The notes under the pieces were generated by a model. That model was not told where the DNA came from. It worked only from the letters and a program-made list of their open reading frames with translations, and did not search any database. Both the position numbers and the translations under genes were made by a program. A stretch of DNA of 64,000 nt, from positions 372,001 to 436,000 of the forward strand of contig NZ_JACAPR010000011.1 in the NCBI RefSeq assembly GCF_013385635.1. Reading direction: 5' to 3'. This DNA comes from Pseudomonas gingeri (GTDB taxonomy: Bacteria; Pseudomonadota; Gammaproteobacteria; Pseudomonadales; Pseudomonadaceae). Each line of letters opens with the position of its first letter. Position 1 is the first letter of the stretch. Shown here one piece after another: positions 34,768 to 43,831 of this stretch.

Positions 34768-35724
34768 CTAGAAATCGACATCCGCCTGTTTGTTGTAGAG
34801 CGCCAGCAGGACATCGTAGCGATGGGTCACGTTCCAGAAGTCGTCGCTCAGTACCTGTGGTTCGGCGCGGTTGCGCCAGTCCGTCGCCAGTTGTTCCAGG
34901 GCGGCCTGGTAGCGCTGCGCGGGCTGTTCCAGCAAGGCCCACAGATCGTGAACCGGACCTCGGCGATGGTTGGCGGGGAGGCTATCGCGATAGGTCTCGC
35001 CCGCTTGCCGGGCCTGGCGCAGGGCTTCGCTGGCGGCGCCGAGCAACGGCAGGTCCAGTTGCCGGCGGGTGGCGGCCTCGTCCAGGCGTTTGACGGTTTC
35101 GCGGGCCTGGATCATGTAGTTCAGCAGGTACCAGTGCTGGTCGCGCCCCAGCCGCTGCTCCAGCTGTTCCAACTGCCTGGGGCGCAAGGCGAGGTCGAGG
35201 GATTCGAGTTGAGGGCGCAGCGTATCCGAGGCCGCCAGAAACGCTTCGATCTTGCCGTTGTAATAGGTGTCGTGAAACTTCATCGCCAACAGGGCGCTGG
35301 CCGGGGAATAGCGTTGCAGAGCCTCGTGGCGCATGAGCACATCATTGAAGGCCGAGGTATAACGATTCACCACCGGCTCCAGCTGCCGTGTACCCGGGAG
35401 CATGCCGACCTTGAAGACGATGCCCGGTTTGCAGAAATCACGCCGTATGGCGTCGGCATCATAACGTTGCAGATAGGGGAAATCGTCAGGTGCGTTGCCG
35501 GCCTTGAGTGCAGTGGCCGAAGTTGCGCGGTCGAGCCGCCAGGGCACATCGGCCACATTGATGCACTTGATCAACGGCCGCAGCGCGTTGGCTTCGGCGA
35601 TTTCCTCGCTGCTGTGACGGTCGAGCCAGAGGCCGAAGCGGCTCTGCTGCTGTTCGGTGCCGATGGCCACATAGATCAGGCAGATCAGCACTACGCCGAA
35701 GGTGAGAAACCAGCGCATATCCAT
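34768..35724 (-). CDS. Membrane-anchored DUF3829/YiiG-like protein
   Basis: ATG 35724 (MDMRWFLTFGVVLICLIYVA) starts a 318-residue protein with one N-terminal membrane anchor and a helical exported domain; a longer frame upstream is out of character. KCINVADVPWRLDRATSATA and VNRYTSAFNDVLMRHEALQR recall the DUF3829 family (E. coli YiiG). The start codon shares one base with the stop of the J-domain gene (TGATG), so both are translated together. The pairing of a J-like membrane protein with a periplasmic helical protein suggests a shared task in the envelope; the task is unknown. Confidence 0.6.
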   Translation of the reverse strand: MDMRWFLTFGVVLICLIYVAIGTEQQQSRFGLWLDRHSSEEIAEANALRPLIKCINVADVPWRLDRATSATALKAGNAPDDFPYLQRYDADAIRRDFCKPGIVFKVGMLPGTRQLEPVVNRYTSAFNDVLMRHEALQRYSPASALLAMKFHDTYYNGKIEAFLAASDTLRPQLESLDLALRPRQLEQLEQRLGRDQHWYLLNYMIQARETVKRLDEAATRRQLDLPLLGAASEALRQARQAGETYRDSLPANHRRGPVHDLWALLEQPAQRYQAALEQLATDWRNRAEPQVLSDDFWNVTHRYDVLLALYNKQADVDF

Positions 35725-37367
35725 CAGTGGGCCTCCTTGCCGTACCACTGTTCCCGGGTCGCCGGTGGGCGGCAGTCTTCGGCGCTGGCCGGCATTCGGC
35801 TGCACAGGCGTTCGGGCCAGGGTTGCAGGCCCTGGTTGCGACCGGCGACAGTCAGGCCATGAGCGGCATACAGGGCCAGGGTGGCCAGCGAGATGACCAG
35901 GATCAGGCCCCAGGCCAGCCACCAGGAGGTCGGGTAGGTCGAGGTATTCTTCAGGTTGGCTGTCGGGCGGTCGACCCAGGCCATCCCCAGCATCGCGCCG
36001 CCGTACGCCAGCAGGGGGATGATCCCGAGCCAGGCACCGATGACCCCGGCCACCAGCCAGCAGGGCAGCAGTTCACGCAGTATCAACGGTGGCGGGCGGC
36101 GCGGGCTGAGCCTGGCCGATAGCCGCTGGCTCAGGCGCTGGTCGAGCGTCCAGAGGGTGTCGGCCATGCCGGGCCAGAACCACAGCAGGATGCCGTTCAG
36201 CCCGCAAAGCAGCAGCGACCAGAGTGCGATGGCGCTGGCGGTTTCGTTCAGGCCGTTGCCCGGCAGCAGATGATGCTGTACCGCCGCGACGCTGCAAGCC
36301 AGCATCACGGCAGCGAAGCCGAGCCAACCGGTGTCATGGGATTCCCATTCACGCCAGAAAAAGGCATTGCCGTCGGGCAGCAGGCTTTGCAGTCGCGGGT
36401 GGCTTGCCTGTATCGACCGGGCCAGTTGATGGCAGGCCTGCCAGTCTTCTTTCTCGAAGCGGCGGGAGAAGCTGCGGCGCTGGGCCAGGGGCATATCGGC
36501 AAACATCAGGCGCGCGACCCGGTTGTCCGGGGTGTCCGGTGGCAGATCCAGGCGATGTAGCTGGTTGGCCAGGAAGGTTTCGCTGCGACTGCGTTCCAGC
36601 AGGTGTGTCCAGTAGGGCTCCGGGCAATTCGGCGTGAGGCTGGCGCTGTTCCAGTGATTGAGCTTGCAGACGGAGTTGAACAGCTTGGCCGACCAGAAGG
36701 GGCTGTCCAGCAGCAACTTCGCCAGCAGCTCATTGAGGCGCTCTCGGCGCTCCAGGCCCTTGAGCCAGCCGAGTTGCTCCAGGTTGTAGTATTCGCGCCA
36801 GAAGCCTTCGACGTCGCCGTGCCCGAGCAGGTTTGCCAGGGTCTCTTCCAGGGCCTGGAACAGCCGCTGATAGAGTTCGAGCAAGGCGGGTTGCGGCAAG
36901 TCGTTGCGTTGCCAGGGACTCAACCACTCGAAATGCTCCAGCCCCCAGTGGGCCAGGGCCCAGAAGTCCGGCCCGGGTTCGAGGCAGCGCAGCAGCAGAT
37001 GTTCTTCGAACTCGCGCTGGCAGTAATAAACGGCCGCCCGGGCAAAACGCTCGCCAAGCAAGGCCGGGGTGATGCCTTCGAGCAATTTGGCGGCCGCCCG
37101 TTGTGCCGCGCTGGGGCCGGTGGGAGCAGGGGACAGGCCGGTTGCGGTGGTGTACAGGATCGGTTCGACAACAGGCGCTGGTTCGATGACGGGCGCCGGT
37201 GGCCATGTCAGCGTCCAGTCGAGCGCCTGCTCGTAGGCTTCGCGCAGCCGCTGGAAACCTTCCGGGTCGTCGTCCGGGCGGGTCTGTTTGAGCAGGGTGG
37301 CATATTGGCGCTTGATGCTGCGGGTATCGGCGTCCGACGACAGTCCGAGAATTTCCCAGCAACTCAT
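35724..37367 (-). CDS. Membrane protein with N-terminal J-like domain
   Basis: The start at 37367 gives 547 residues beginning directly with MSCWEILGLSSDADTRSIKR, a J-domain helix pair. Where DnaJ has the HPD tripeptide needed to stimulate DnaK, this protein has RPD (KQTRPDDDPEGFQRLREAYE), with His replaced by Arg, so activation of Hsp70 is doubtful. A helical cytoplasmic region follows (residues about 90-390), then four to six hydrophobic segments (LGFAAVMLACSVAAVQHHLL, WSLLLCGLNGILLWFWPGMA, LVISLATLALYAAHG). It forms a two-gene unit with the YiiG-like gene. The function is unknown. Confidence 0.7.
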   Translation of the reverse strand: MSCWEILGLSSDADTRSIKRQYATLLKQTRPDDDPEGFQRLREAYEQALDWTLTWPPAPVIEPAPVVEPILYTTATGLSPAPTGPSAAQRAAAKLLEGITPALLGERFARAAVYYCQREFEEHLLLRCLEPGPDFWALAHWGLEHFEWLSPWQRNDLPQPALLELYQRLFQALEETLANLLGHGDVEGFWREYYNLEQLGWLKGLERRERLNELLAKLLLDSPFWSAKLFNSVCKLNHWNSASLTPNCPEPYWTHLLERSRSETFLANQLHRLDLPPDTPDNRVARLMFADMPLAQRRSFSRRFEKEDWQACHQLARSIQASHPRLQSLLPDGNAFFWREWESHDTGWLGFAAVMLACSVAAVQHHLLPGNGLNETASAIALWSLLLCGLNGILLWFWPGMADTLWTLDQRLSQRLSARLSPRRPPPLILRELLPCWLVAGVIGAWLGIIPLLAYGGAMLGMAWVDRPTANLKNTSTYPTSWWLAWGLILVISLATLALYAAHGLTVAGRNQGLQPWPERLCSRMPASAEDCRPPATREQWYGKEAH

Positions 37368-37562
37368 CGGCCGACCACCGGGCGCACCCTCGGCGTGAGA
37401 ATGTTGCCGCTGTTCGACGCTGTGACCACGACCATACCTGATAAAACTCCCTGAAAAGACGGTTCCGCGCTGGCGACGGATCATAACAATGCCGAGGCTA
37501 TCGGCGCTGCCGCGGATTTTATGAAGGGATCACGCTGGCTTTTTGCTCGGCGCTGCCTAAGA

Positions 37563-37603
37563 TGGCCGTCACAAGGATCAGCACAAGGCTTGAGTGACGG
37601 CCA
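37563..37603 (+). promoter_or_regulatory. Inverted repeat abutting the AraC-type gene start
   Basis: TGGCCGTCA (37563-37571) and TGACGGCCA (37595-37603) are perfect nine-base inverted repeats 23 bases apart, the second ending at the ATG. CACAAGG also occurs twice between them, 12 bases apart. It could be an autoregulatory operator or a 5'-leader hairpin masking the start. Confidence 0.35.
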
Positions 37604-38620
37604 ATGTCGGAAAAAGACACCATCTCCATCCATCTGGTGCGCGAGGCACTGCTGCAGAGTTGCGCCCCGGGAGCGGCCATCGAAGAGGTCCTGGACAAGG
37701 TCGGGATTGCCCCGCAATTGTTGGAGCAACCCGATGCCCGCGTGCCGGCCAGTGACTACGCCCGGCTGTGGCGCCTGTTGGCGCGACGCAACGATGACGA
37801 GTTCTTTGGCATGGACCCGCGCAAGCTGCGCGCCGGTAGCTTCGCTTACCTGTGCCGGGCCGGCATGGCCCAGCCCACGGTGGCGATGGGGCTGGAGGCG
37901 GTGCTGGGCTTTCTGTCGCTGATGTTCGAACGTTTGCCGGCACAGTTGGTGACCCGGCAGAGCCTGGCGGAAATCGTCCTGCTGGAGCCCGAGGGCGAGG
38001 TGCGCCGGCCGTTTACCTACTTCGCCTACTGGATGATCGTCCATGGGGTCGCCTGCTGGCTGGCCGGGCGGCGCATTCCGATCCTGGCCATCGAATTGCG
38101 CTGTGCCGAACCGGACTATGGCGAGGACTATCGGGTGATGTTTTCCGAGAACCTGCGTTTTGCCCGGCCACGGACCCGGATGATCTTCTCCGCCGACTGC
38201 CTGGACCTGCCGATCAAGCGCAGCGCCCAGGAATTGCAGCGTTTTCTCGGTCAGGCGCCGGCCAATATCCTGGTCAAGTACCGCGACGCCCAGAGCCTGG
38301 CCAGTCGGATCAAGCACGACCTGCGGCAGTTGCCCGCCGAGCAGTGGCCGGAAACCGAGGGCCTGGCGCTGCAATTGTGCGTGTCGGCCTCGACCCTGCG
38401 GCGCCGGTTGGCGGAGGAGGGGCAGACCTACCAGGGCCTCAAGGACAGCGTGCGCAAGGAGCTGGCGATCGCCTGGCTGGCCGAGCCTGCCATCAGCTTC
38501 GCCGAAATCGCCACGCGGCTGGGGTTCGCCGATACCAGCTCGTTCTACAAGGCCTTTCGCAAATGGTCCGGGTCCAATCCGGGGCATTACCGCAGCCTGA
38601 TCCTCAACGAAGCGCAATAG
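37604..38620 (+). CDS. AraC-family regulator (PF12625-type N-terminal domain)
   Basis: The 338-residue protein has the long N-terminal ligand domain of the OruR/ArgR-like group (LAEIVLLEPEGEVRRPFTYF, YWMIVHGVACWLAGRRIP) and a C-terminal AraC DNA-binding domain with two helix-turn-helix units (LCVSASTLRRRLAEEGQTYQ and EIATRLGFADTSSFYKAFRK). It precedes the acyl-CoA operon at 38916 on the same strand, separated by a repeat element. It is the likely regulator of that operon, with an acid or acyl-CoA as effector; this is inferred from position. Confidence 0.88.
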   Translation: MSEKDTISIHLVREALLQSCAPGAAIEEVLDKVGIAPQLLEQPDARVPASDYARLWRLLARRNDDEFFGMDPRKLRAGSFAYLCRAGMAQPTVAMGLEAVLGFLSLMFERLPAQLVTRQSLAEIVLLEPEGEVRRPFTYFAYWMIVHGVACWLAGRRIPILAIELRCAEPDYGEDYRVMFSENLRFARPRTRMIFSADCLDLPIKRSAQELQRFLGQAPANILVKYRDAQSLASRIKHDLRQLPAEQWPETEGLALQLCVSASTLRRRLAEEGQTYQGLKDSVRKELAIAWLAEPAISFAEIATRLGFADTSSFYKAFRKWSGSNPGHYRSLILNEAQ

Positions 38621-38630
38621 CGCGCATTTC

Positions 38631-38737
38631 GATCATTCCCACGCTCTGCGTGGGAATGCCTCACGGGACGCTCTGCGTCCGCTTTTGTGACGCGCAGCGT
38701 CACGGGCTGCATGCCCACGCAGAGCGTGGGAACGATC
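38631..38737. repeat. 107-base palindromic element with 27-base terminal inverted repeats
   Basis: GATCATTCCCACGCTCTGCG opens the element and CACGCAGAGCGTGGGAACGA closes it; the 27-base ends are complementary with two mismatches. Inside are two further hairpins (GGACGCTCTGCGTCC and GTGACGCGCAGCGTCAC). A second, more worn copy is at 44617-44724. The remaining bases to 38915 show no gene. Confidence 0.8.
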
Positions 38738-38915
38738 AAAGCCATAGAATCTCCCACAGGGCAGGTGGCGCTGTAGCGCTGTTATTGGCCAAACCAGTCA
38801 AGCAGGTTGAAGGCTTTGACCATTGTTCCAAGTCCCTGACGGGGCGACTATTTCCAGGATTTTTCTACGGTTCCTCTTCCTTCTAATAACAAGATAAGAC
38901 CGAGAGATTCCTGTT

Positions 38916-40562
38916 ATGCGCGACTACCTGACCGCCACCGAGAGCTTCAACTATCAGCACGCGGCCGATACGGCCTTGAAAGGGACTTTGACGGCGCTAA
39001 ATGCCAGCGTCGAATGCTGTGACCGGCATGCCTTGCCGGGACGGATCGCGTTGTTCTGGGAGGGCCGCGACGGCAGCAGTGCGACCTATACCTTTACCGA
39101 CCTGCAGGACAAAGCCGGACGTTTCGCCAATTTCCTCCTGGCCCAGGGCGTGCGCCGTGGCGACAAGGTTGCCGGCCTGTTGCCGCGCAATGTCGAGTTG
39201 CTGGTGACCCTGTTCGCCACCTGGCGCATCGGCGCCGTCTATCAGCCACTGTTCACCGCCTTCGGCCCCAAGGCCATCGAACACCGCCTGGGCAGTTCCG
39301 CGGCCAGGGTGGTGGTCACCGACGCGGCCAATCGCGCCAAGCTGAGTGAAGTCGGCGATTGCCCGACCATCGTCACCGTTGCCGGCCCGCGCGGGCAGGG
39401 CATCGTACGCGGTGACTTCAGCTTCTGGGCCGAACTGGACAACTATCCGGCCTATTGCGAACCGGTGATGCTGGACGGTGAGGATCCGTTCCTGCTGATG
39501 TTCACCTCGGGCACCACCGGTCCGGCCAAGCCCCTGGAAGTGCCGCTCAAGGCGATCATCGCCTTCCAGAACTACACCCGTGATGCGGTCGACCTGCGTC
39601 CGGAAGATGCCTTCTGGAATGTCGCCGATCCGGGCTGGGCCTATGGGCTTTACTTCGGTATCACCGGGCCGTTGGGCCTGGGTCATCCGATCACCTTCTA
39701 CGACGGTCCGTTCACCGTGGAAAGCACCTGCCGGGTGATCGAGAAATACGGCATCACCAACCTCACCGGGTCGCCGACCGCCTACCGTCTGCTGATCGCG
39801 GCGGGAGAGGCCTTCTCCGGCAGGGTCAGGGGCCGGCTGCGGGCCGTCAGCAGTGCCGGCGAGCCGTTGAACCCGGAAGTGATCCGCTGGTTCGCGGAAC
39901 ACCTCGACGTGACCATCCTCGACCACTACGGCCAGACTGAGGTGGGCATGGTGCTGTGCAACCACCACGGCCTGCAGCACCCGGTGCATGTCGGTTCGGC
40001 GGGCTTTGCCTCGCCCGGTCATCGCATCGTGGTGCTGGACGACGACCATCAGGAGTTGGGTGTCGGTCAGCCGGGGATTCTCGCCCTGGACCGCTCCCAG
40101 TCGCCGATGTGCTGGTTCAACGGCTACCAGGGTTTTGAAACCAAGGCATTTGTCGGTCGGTATTACCTCAGCGGCGACACCGTCGAGCTGAACGCCGATG
40201 GCAGCATCAGCTTTGTCGGCCGTAGCGACGATGTGATCACCACCTCGGGTTATCGGGTCGGTCCGTTCGATGTGGAAAGCGCCCTGGTCGAGCATCCGGC
40301 GGTGGTGGAAGCGGCGGTGGTCGGCAAGCCCGACCCCGAGCGTACCGAGCTGGTGAAGGCCTTCGTGGTGCTCGGCTCGCAGTACCGTGCCGAGCCGCAA
40401 CTGGCCGAAGAGCTGCGCCAGCATGTGCGCAAGCGCCTGGCGGCCCATGCCTATCCACGGGAAATCGAATTCGTCGACGAACTGCCCAAGACCCCGAGCG
40501 GCAAGTTGCAACGCTTCATCCTGCGTAATCAGGAAATCGCCAAGGCCCAGGCAGGGACCTGA
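38916..40562 (+). CDS. Acyl-CoA synthetase (AMP-binding, ANL superfamily)
   Basis: The 548-residue enzyme would activate a carboxylic acid to its CoA thioester with ATP. Motifs are the ATP loop LLMFTSGTTGPAKPLEVP, HYGQTEVGMV, SGDTVELNADGSISFVGRSD and the catalytic Lys in PKTPSGKLQR. It is the first gene of an operon with SDR dehydrogenase, thiolase, acyl-CoA dehydrogenase and enoyl-CoA hydratase, the order I recall for P. putida PP_2213-PP_2217, linked to short and branched chain acids. A short or branched acid is therefore the likely substrate. The ATG at 38916 is the first after a CCGAGAG site. Confidence 0.88.
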   Translation: MRDYLTATESFNYQHAADTALKGTLTALNASVECCDRHALPGRIALFWEGRDGSSATYTFTDLQDKAGRFANFLLAQGVRRGDKVAGLLPRNVELLVTLFATWRIGAVYQPLFTAFGPKAIEHRLGSSAARVVVTDAANRAKLSEVGDCPTIVTVAGPRGQGIVRGDFSFWAELDNYPAYCEPVMLDGEDPFLLMFTSGTTGPAKPLEVPLKAIIAFQNYTRDAVDLRPEDAFWNVADPGWAYGLYFGITGPLGLGHPITFYDGPFTVESTCRVIEKYGITNLTGSPTAYRLLIAAGEAFSGRVRGRLRAVSSAGEPLNPEVIRWFAEHLDVTILDHYGQTEVGMVLCNHHGLQHPVHVGSAGFASPGHRIVVLDDDHQELGVGQPGILALDRSQSPMCWFNGYQGFETKAFVGRYYLSGDTVELNADGSISFVGRSDDVITTSGYRVGPFDVESALVEHPAVVEAAVVGKPDPERTELVKAFVVLGSQYRAEPQLAEELRQHVRKRLAAHAYPREIEFVDELPKTPSGKLQRFILRNQEIAKAQAGT

Positions 40563-40573
40563 CAAGGACCTTG

Positions 40574-40657
40574 TGCAGGAGCCGGCTTGCCGGCGATGTC
40601 GTCCCGACAGGCAATGCAGGACTTACAGGCCTCATCGCCGGCAAGCCGGCTCCTACA
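40574..40657. repeat. REPIN between the acyl-CoA synthetase and SDR genes
   Basis: TGCAGGAGCCGGCTTGCCGG (from 40574) and ATCGCCGGCAAGCCGGCTCC (from 40634) are inverted copies. The element sits inside an apparent operon and may stabilise or dampen the downstream message. Confidence 0.85.
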
Positions 40658-40710
40658 GGGACAGTGTCGGTTACCAGGTTTATCCACGGTTTTAACGAAG
40701 GACATGTGTG

Positions 40711-41478
40711 ATGCGTATTCAAGACAAGGTTTTCCTGGTCAGCGGCGGGGCTTCCGGCCTCGGTGCGGCTACCGCCGAGATGCTGGTGGCTGCGGGTGCC
40801 CGGGTCATGCTGGTGGACCTCAATGCCGAGGCCGTCGCGGCCCAGGCGCAAACGCTCGGCTCCAGTGCCCACAGCGTGGTGGCGGATATCACCCAGGAGG
40901 CCCAGGCCCAGGTCGCGGTACAGGCGGCGGTCACGGCTTTCGGCGGCCTGCACGGTCTGGTCAACTGCGCGGGTATCGTTCGTGGCGAGAAGATCCTCGG
41001 CAGGAACGGCCCGCACCTGCTGGAGAGTTTCAGTCAGGTGATCAACGTCAACCTGATCGGCAGTTTCAACCTGCTGCGTCTGGCCGCCGCGGCCATGGCC
41101 GAAACCGAGGCCGACGCGGACGGCGAGCGCGGGGTGATCATCAACACGGCCTCGGCTGCCGCCTATGACGGCCAGATCGGCCAGGCTGCCTATGCCGCGT
41201 CCAAGGGCGCGATCGTCAGCCTGACCCTGCCGGCCGCCCGCGAGCTGGCCCGTTTCGGCATCCGCGTGATGACCATTGCGCCAGGCATCTTCGAAACCCC
41301 GATGATGGCCGGCATGACCCCGGAAGTCCGTGCCTCCCTGGCAGCCGGCGTGCCGTTCCCGCCACGCCTGGGCAAGCCGTCCGAATACGCGGCGCTGGTC
41401 CGGCACATCATTGAAAACAGCATGCTCAATGGCGAGGTGATCCGTCTCGACGGCGCCTTGCGCATGGCCGCGAAATAG
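40711..41478 (+). CDS. SDR dehydrogenase, type II 3-hydroxyacyl-CoA dehydrogenase (HSD10)-like
   Basis: The start at 40711 has GAAGGA eight bases upstream and gives 255 residues. The Rossmann motif GGASGLG begins at residue 12. The catalytic residues Ser148, Tyr161 and Lys165 (NTASAAAYDG, YAASKGA) are in place. FETPMMAGMTPEVRASLAAG resembles human HSD17B10, which oxidises 2-methyl-3-hydroxybutyryl-CoA. With thiolase, dehydrogenase and hydratase next to it, oxidation of a branched or short 3-hydroxyacyl-CoA with NAD is the likely reaction. Confidence 0.88.
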   Translation: MRIQDKVFLVSGGASGLGAATAEMLVAAGARVMLVDLNAEAVAAQAQTLGSSAHSVVADITQEAQAQVAVQAAVTAFGGLHGLVNCAGIVRGEKILGRNGPHLLESFSQVINVNLIGSFNLLRLAAAAMAETEADADGERGVIINTASAAAYDGQIGQAAYAASKGAIVSLTLPAARELARFGIRVMTIAPGIFETPMMAGMTPEVRASLAAGVPFPPRLGKPSEYAALVRHIIENSMLNGEVIRLDGALRMAAK

Positions 41479-41489
41479 GAGAATCGCAC

Positions 41490-42680
41490 ATGAACACTCA
41501 AGACCCGATTGTGATCGTCAGCGCCGTGCGCACCCCCATGGGTGGCTTCCAGGGCGACCTGAAGAGCCTCAGCGCGCCGCAACTGGGTGCCGCCGCCATT
41601 CGCGCGGCGGTCGAGCGTGCCGGTGTGGCCGCCGCCGCCGTGGAGGAAGTGCTGTTCGGCTGCGTGCTCTCCGCCGGCCTCGGCCAGGCGCCGGCCCGTC
41701 AGGCGGCATTGGGCGCCGGACTGGACAAGTCCACCCGCTGCACCACCCTGAACAAGATGTGTGGCTCCGGCATGGAGGCGACCATCCTCGCCCACGACAT
41801 GCTGCTGGCCGGCAGTGCCGAAGTGGTGGTGGCCGGTGGCATGGAAAGCATGTCCAACGCCCCGTACCTGCTGGACCGTGCCCGTAGCGGCTATCGCATG
41901 GGCCACGGCCAGGTGCTCGACCATATGTTCCTCGACGGCCTGGAGGACGCCTACGACAAGGGTCGCCTGATGGGCACTTTTGCCGAGGATTGCGCCGAAA
42001 CCAACGGTTTCAGCCGCGAGGTCCAGGATGCCTTTGCCATGGCGTCCCTGACCCGCGCGCAGCAGGCCATCAACGAGGGCCGCTTCAAGGATGAAATCGT
42101 GCCGTTGCAGGTCACGGTCGGTAAGGAGCAGCGGCTGATCAGCGATGACGAACAGCCGCCGAAGGCCAGACTGGACAAGATCGCCACGCTGAAGCCGGCG
42201 TTCCGCGCGGGCGGTACGGTCACGGCGGCGAACTCCAGCTCGATTTCCGATGGCGCCGCGGCGCTGCTGTTGATGCGCCGTTCCGAAGCGCAGAAGCGCG
42301 GCCTCAAACCGTTGGCGGTGATCCACGGACATGCGGCGTTTGCCGATACCCCTGGCCTGTTCCCGGTAGCACCGGTGGGGGCGATCGACAAGTTGCTGAA
42401 GAAGACCGGCTGGTCGCTGGATCAGGTCGACCGTTTTGAAATCAACGAGGCGTTCGCCGTGGTCACTCTGGTGACCATGAGCAAGCTGGATATTCCCCAT
42501 GCCAAGGTCAACGTTCATGGCGGTGCCTGCGCCCTTGGCCATCCGATCGGTGCATCCGGTGCACGGATCCTGGTGACCCTGCTTTCGGCCCTGCGCCAGC
42601 AAGGCCTCAAGCGCGGCATCGCGGCCATCTGCATCGGCGGCGGCGAAGCCACGGCCATGGCCGTCGAGTGCCTGTACTAG
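41490..42680 (+). CDS. Thiolase (acetyl-CoA C-acyltransferase, FadAx-like)
   Basis: The 396-residue enzyme cleaves 3-oxoacyl-CoA with CoA. The nucleophile is Cys91 in NKMCGSGMEA; the other conserved residues lie in GGACALGHPIGASGARI and CIGGGEA. It follows the SDR gene by 11 bases and precedes the acyl-CoA dehydrogenase start by eight, so it is within the operon. In the isoleucine-type route it would split 2-methylacetoacetyl-CoA to acetyl-CoA and propionyl-CoA; this substrate is inferred from neighbours. Confidence 0.9.
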   Translation: MNTQDPIVIVSAVRTPMGGFQGDLKSLSAPQLGAAAIRAAVERAGVAAAAVEEVLFGCVLSAGLGQAPARQAALGAGLDKSTRCTTLNKMCGSGMEATILAHDMLLAGSAEVVVAGGMESMSNAPYLLDRARSGYRMGHGQVLDHMFLDGLEDAYDKGRLMGTFAEDCAETNGFSREVQDAFAMASLTRAQQAINEGRFKDEIVPLQVTVGKEQRLISDDEQPPKARLDKIATLKPAFRAGGTVTAANSSSISDGAAALLLMRRSEAQKRGLKPLAVIHGHAAFADTPGLFPVAPVGAIDKLLKKTGWSLDQVDRFEINEAFAVVTLVTMSKLDIPHAKVNVHGGACALGHPIGASGARILVTLLSALRQQGLKRGIAAICIGGGEATAMAVECLY

Positions 42681-42688
42681 GAGCCCCC

Positions 42689-43816
42689 ATGTTACCGAGC
42701 GAAGAGCAACAACAGATCAGCGATGCGGCCCGGGTGTTTGCCCAGGAGAGGCTGAAACCGTTCGCCGCCGAATGGGACCGCGAACACCGCTTTCCTCGCG
42801 AGGCCATCGGCGAGATGGCCGGGCTGGGCTTTTTTGGCATGCTGGTGCCGCAAGACTGGGGCGGTTGCGACACCGGTTACCTGGCCTATGCCATGGCCCT
42901 GGAGGAAATCGCCGCCGGCGACGGTGCCTGCTCGACCATCATGAGCGTGCACAATTCAGTGGGTTGCGTGCCGATCCTCAACTTCGGCAGCGAGGAGCAG
43001 AAAGCCCGGTTCCTGCCGCCCCTGGCCAGTGGCGCGATGCTCGGGGCCTTTGCCCTGACCGAGCCGCAGGCCGGCTCCGATGCCAGCGGCCTGAAGACCC
43101 GCGCGCGGCTGGAAGGCGATCACTACGTACTCAACGGCTGCAAGCAATTCATTACCTCCGGGCAGAACGCCGGGGTGGTGATCGTCTTCGCGGTGACCGA
43201 CCCGAGTGCCGGCAAGCGCGGCATCAGCGCCTTTATCGTGCCCACCGACTCGCCGGGCTATAAAGTCGCGCGGGTCGAGGACAAGCTCGGCCAGCACGCC
43301 TCGGATACCTGCCAGATTCTCTTCGAGGACGTGCAGGTGCCGGTGGCCAATCGTCTGGGCGAGGAGGGCGAGGGGTATCGCATCGCCCTGGCGAACCTGG
43401 AAGGCGGCCGCGTCGGTATTGCCGCGCAGTCGGTGGGCATGGCCCGGGCGGCGTTCGAGGCGGCGCGTGACTACGCCCGCGAACGGCAAAGCTTCGGCAA
43501 GGCCCTGGTGGAGCATCAGGCCGTAGCCTTCCGGCTGGCGGACATGGCAACCCAGATCGCGGTGGCGCGGCAGATGGTGCACTACGCCGCCGCCCTGCGC
43601 GACAGCGGCAAGCCGGCCCTGGTGGAGGCCTCCATGGCCAAGCTGTTCGCCTCGGAAATGGCCGAGAAGGTCTGCTCCGCGGCGTTGCAAACCCTCGGCG
43701 GTTATGGCTATTTGAACGATTTCCCGCTTGAACGGATCTACCGTGATGTGCGGGTCTGCCAGATCTACGAAGGCACCAGTGACATTCAGCGCATGGTCAT
43801 TTCGCGCAACCTGTGA
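42689..43816 (+). CDS. Acyl-CoA dehydrogenase (short/branched chain type)
   Basis: ATG 42689 follows TAGGAG; an in-frame upstream start inside the thiolase gene is rejected. The 375-residue flavoprotein has FALTEPQAGSDASGLKTRA near the flavin-binding strand, ESFGKAL-type helix QSFGKALVEHQAVAFRLADM and the catalytic Glu in VCQIYEGTSDIQRMVISRNL, the position used by short-chain enzymes. It oxidises acyl-CoA to enoyl-CoA and passes electrons to ETF. The operon suggests a 2-methylbutyryl- or butyryl-CoA substrate. Confidence 0.9.
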   Translation: MLPSEEQQQISDAARVFAQERLKPFAAEWDREHRFPREAIGEMAGLGFFGMLVPQDWGGCDTGYLAYAMALEEIAAGDGACSTIMSVHNSVGCVPILNFGSEEQKARFLPPLASGAMLGAFALTEPQAGSDASGLKTRARLEGDHYVLNGCKQFITSGQNAGVVIVFAVTDPSAGKRGISAFIVPTDSPGYKVARVEDKLGQHASDTCQILFEDVQVPVANRLGEEGEGYRIALANLEGGRVGIAAQSVGMARAAFEAARDYARERQSFGKALVEHQAVAFRLADMATQIAVARQMVHYAAALRDSGKPALVEASMAKLFASEMAEKVCSAALQTLGGYGYLNDFPLERIYRDVRVCQIYEGTSDIQRMVISRNL

Positions 43817-43831
43817 TCAAGGACTCTATCG

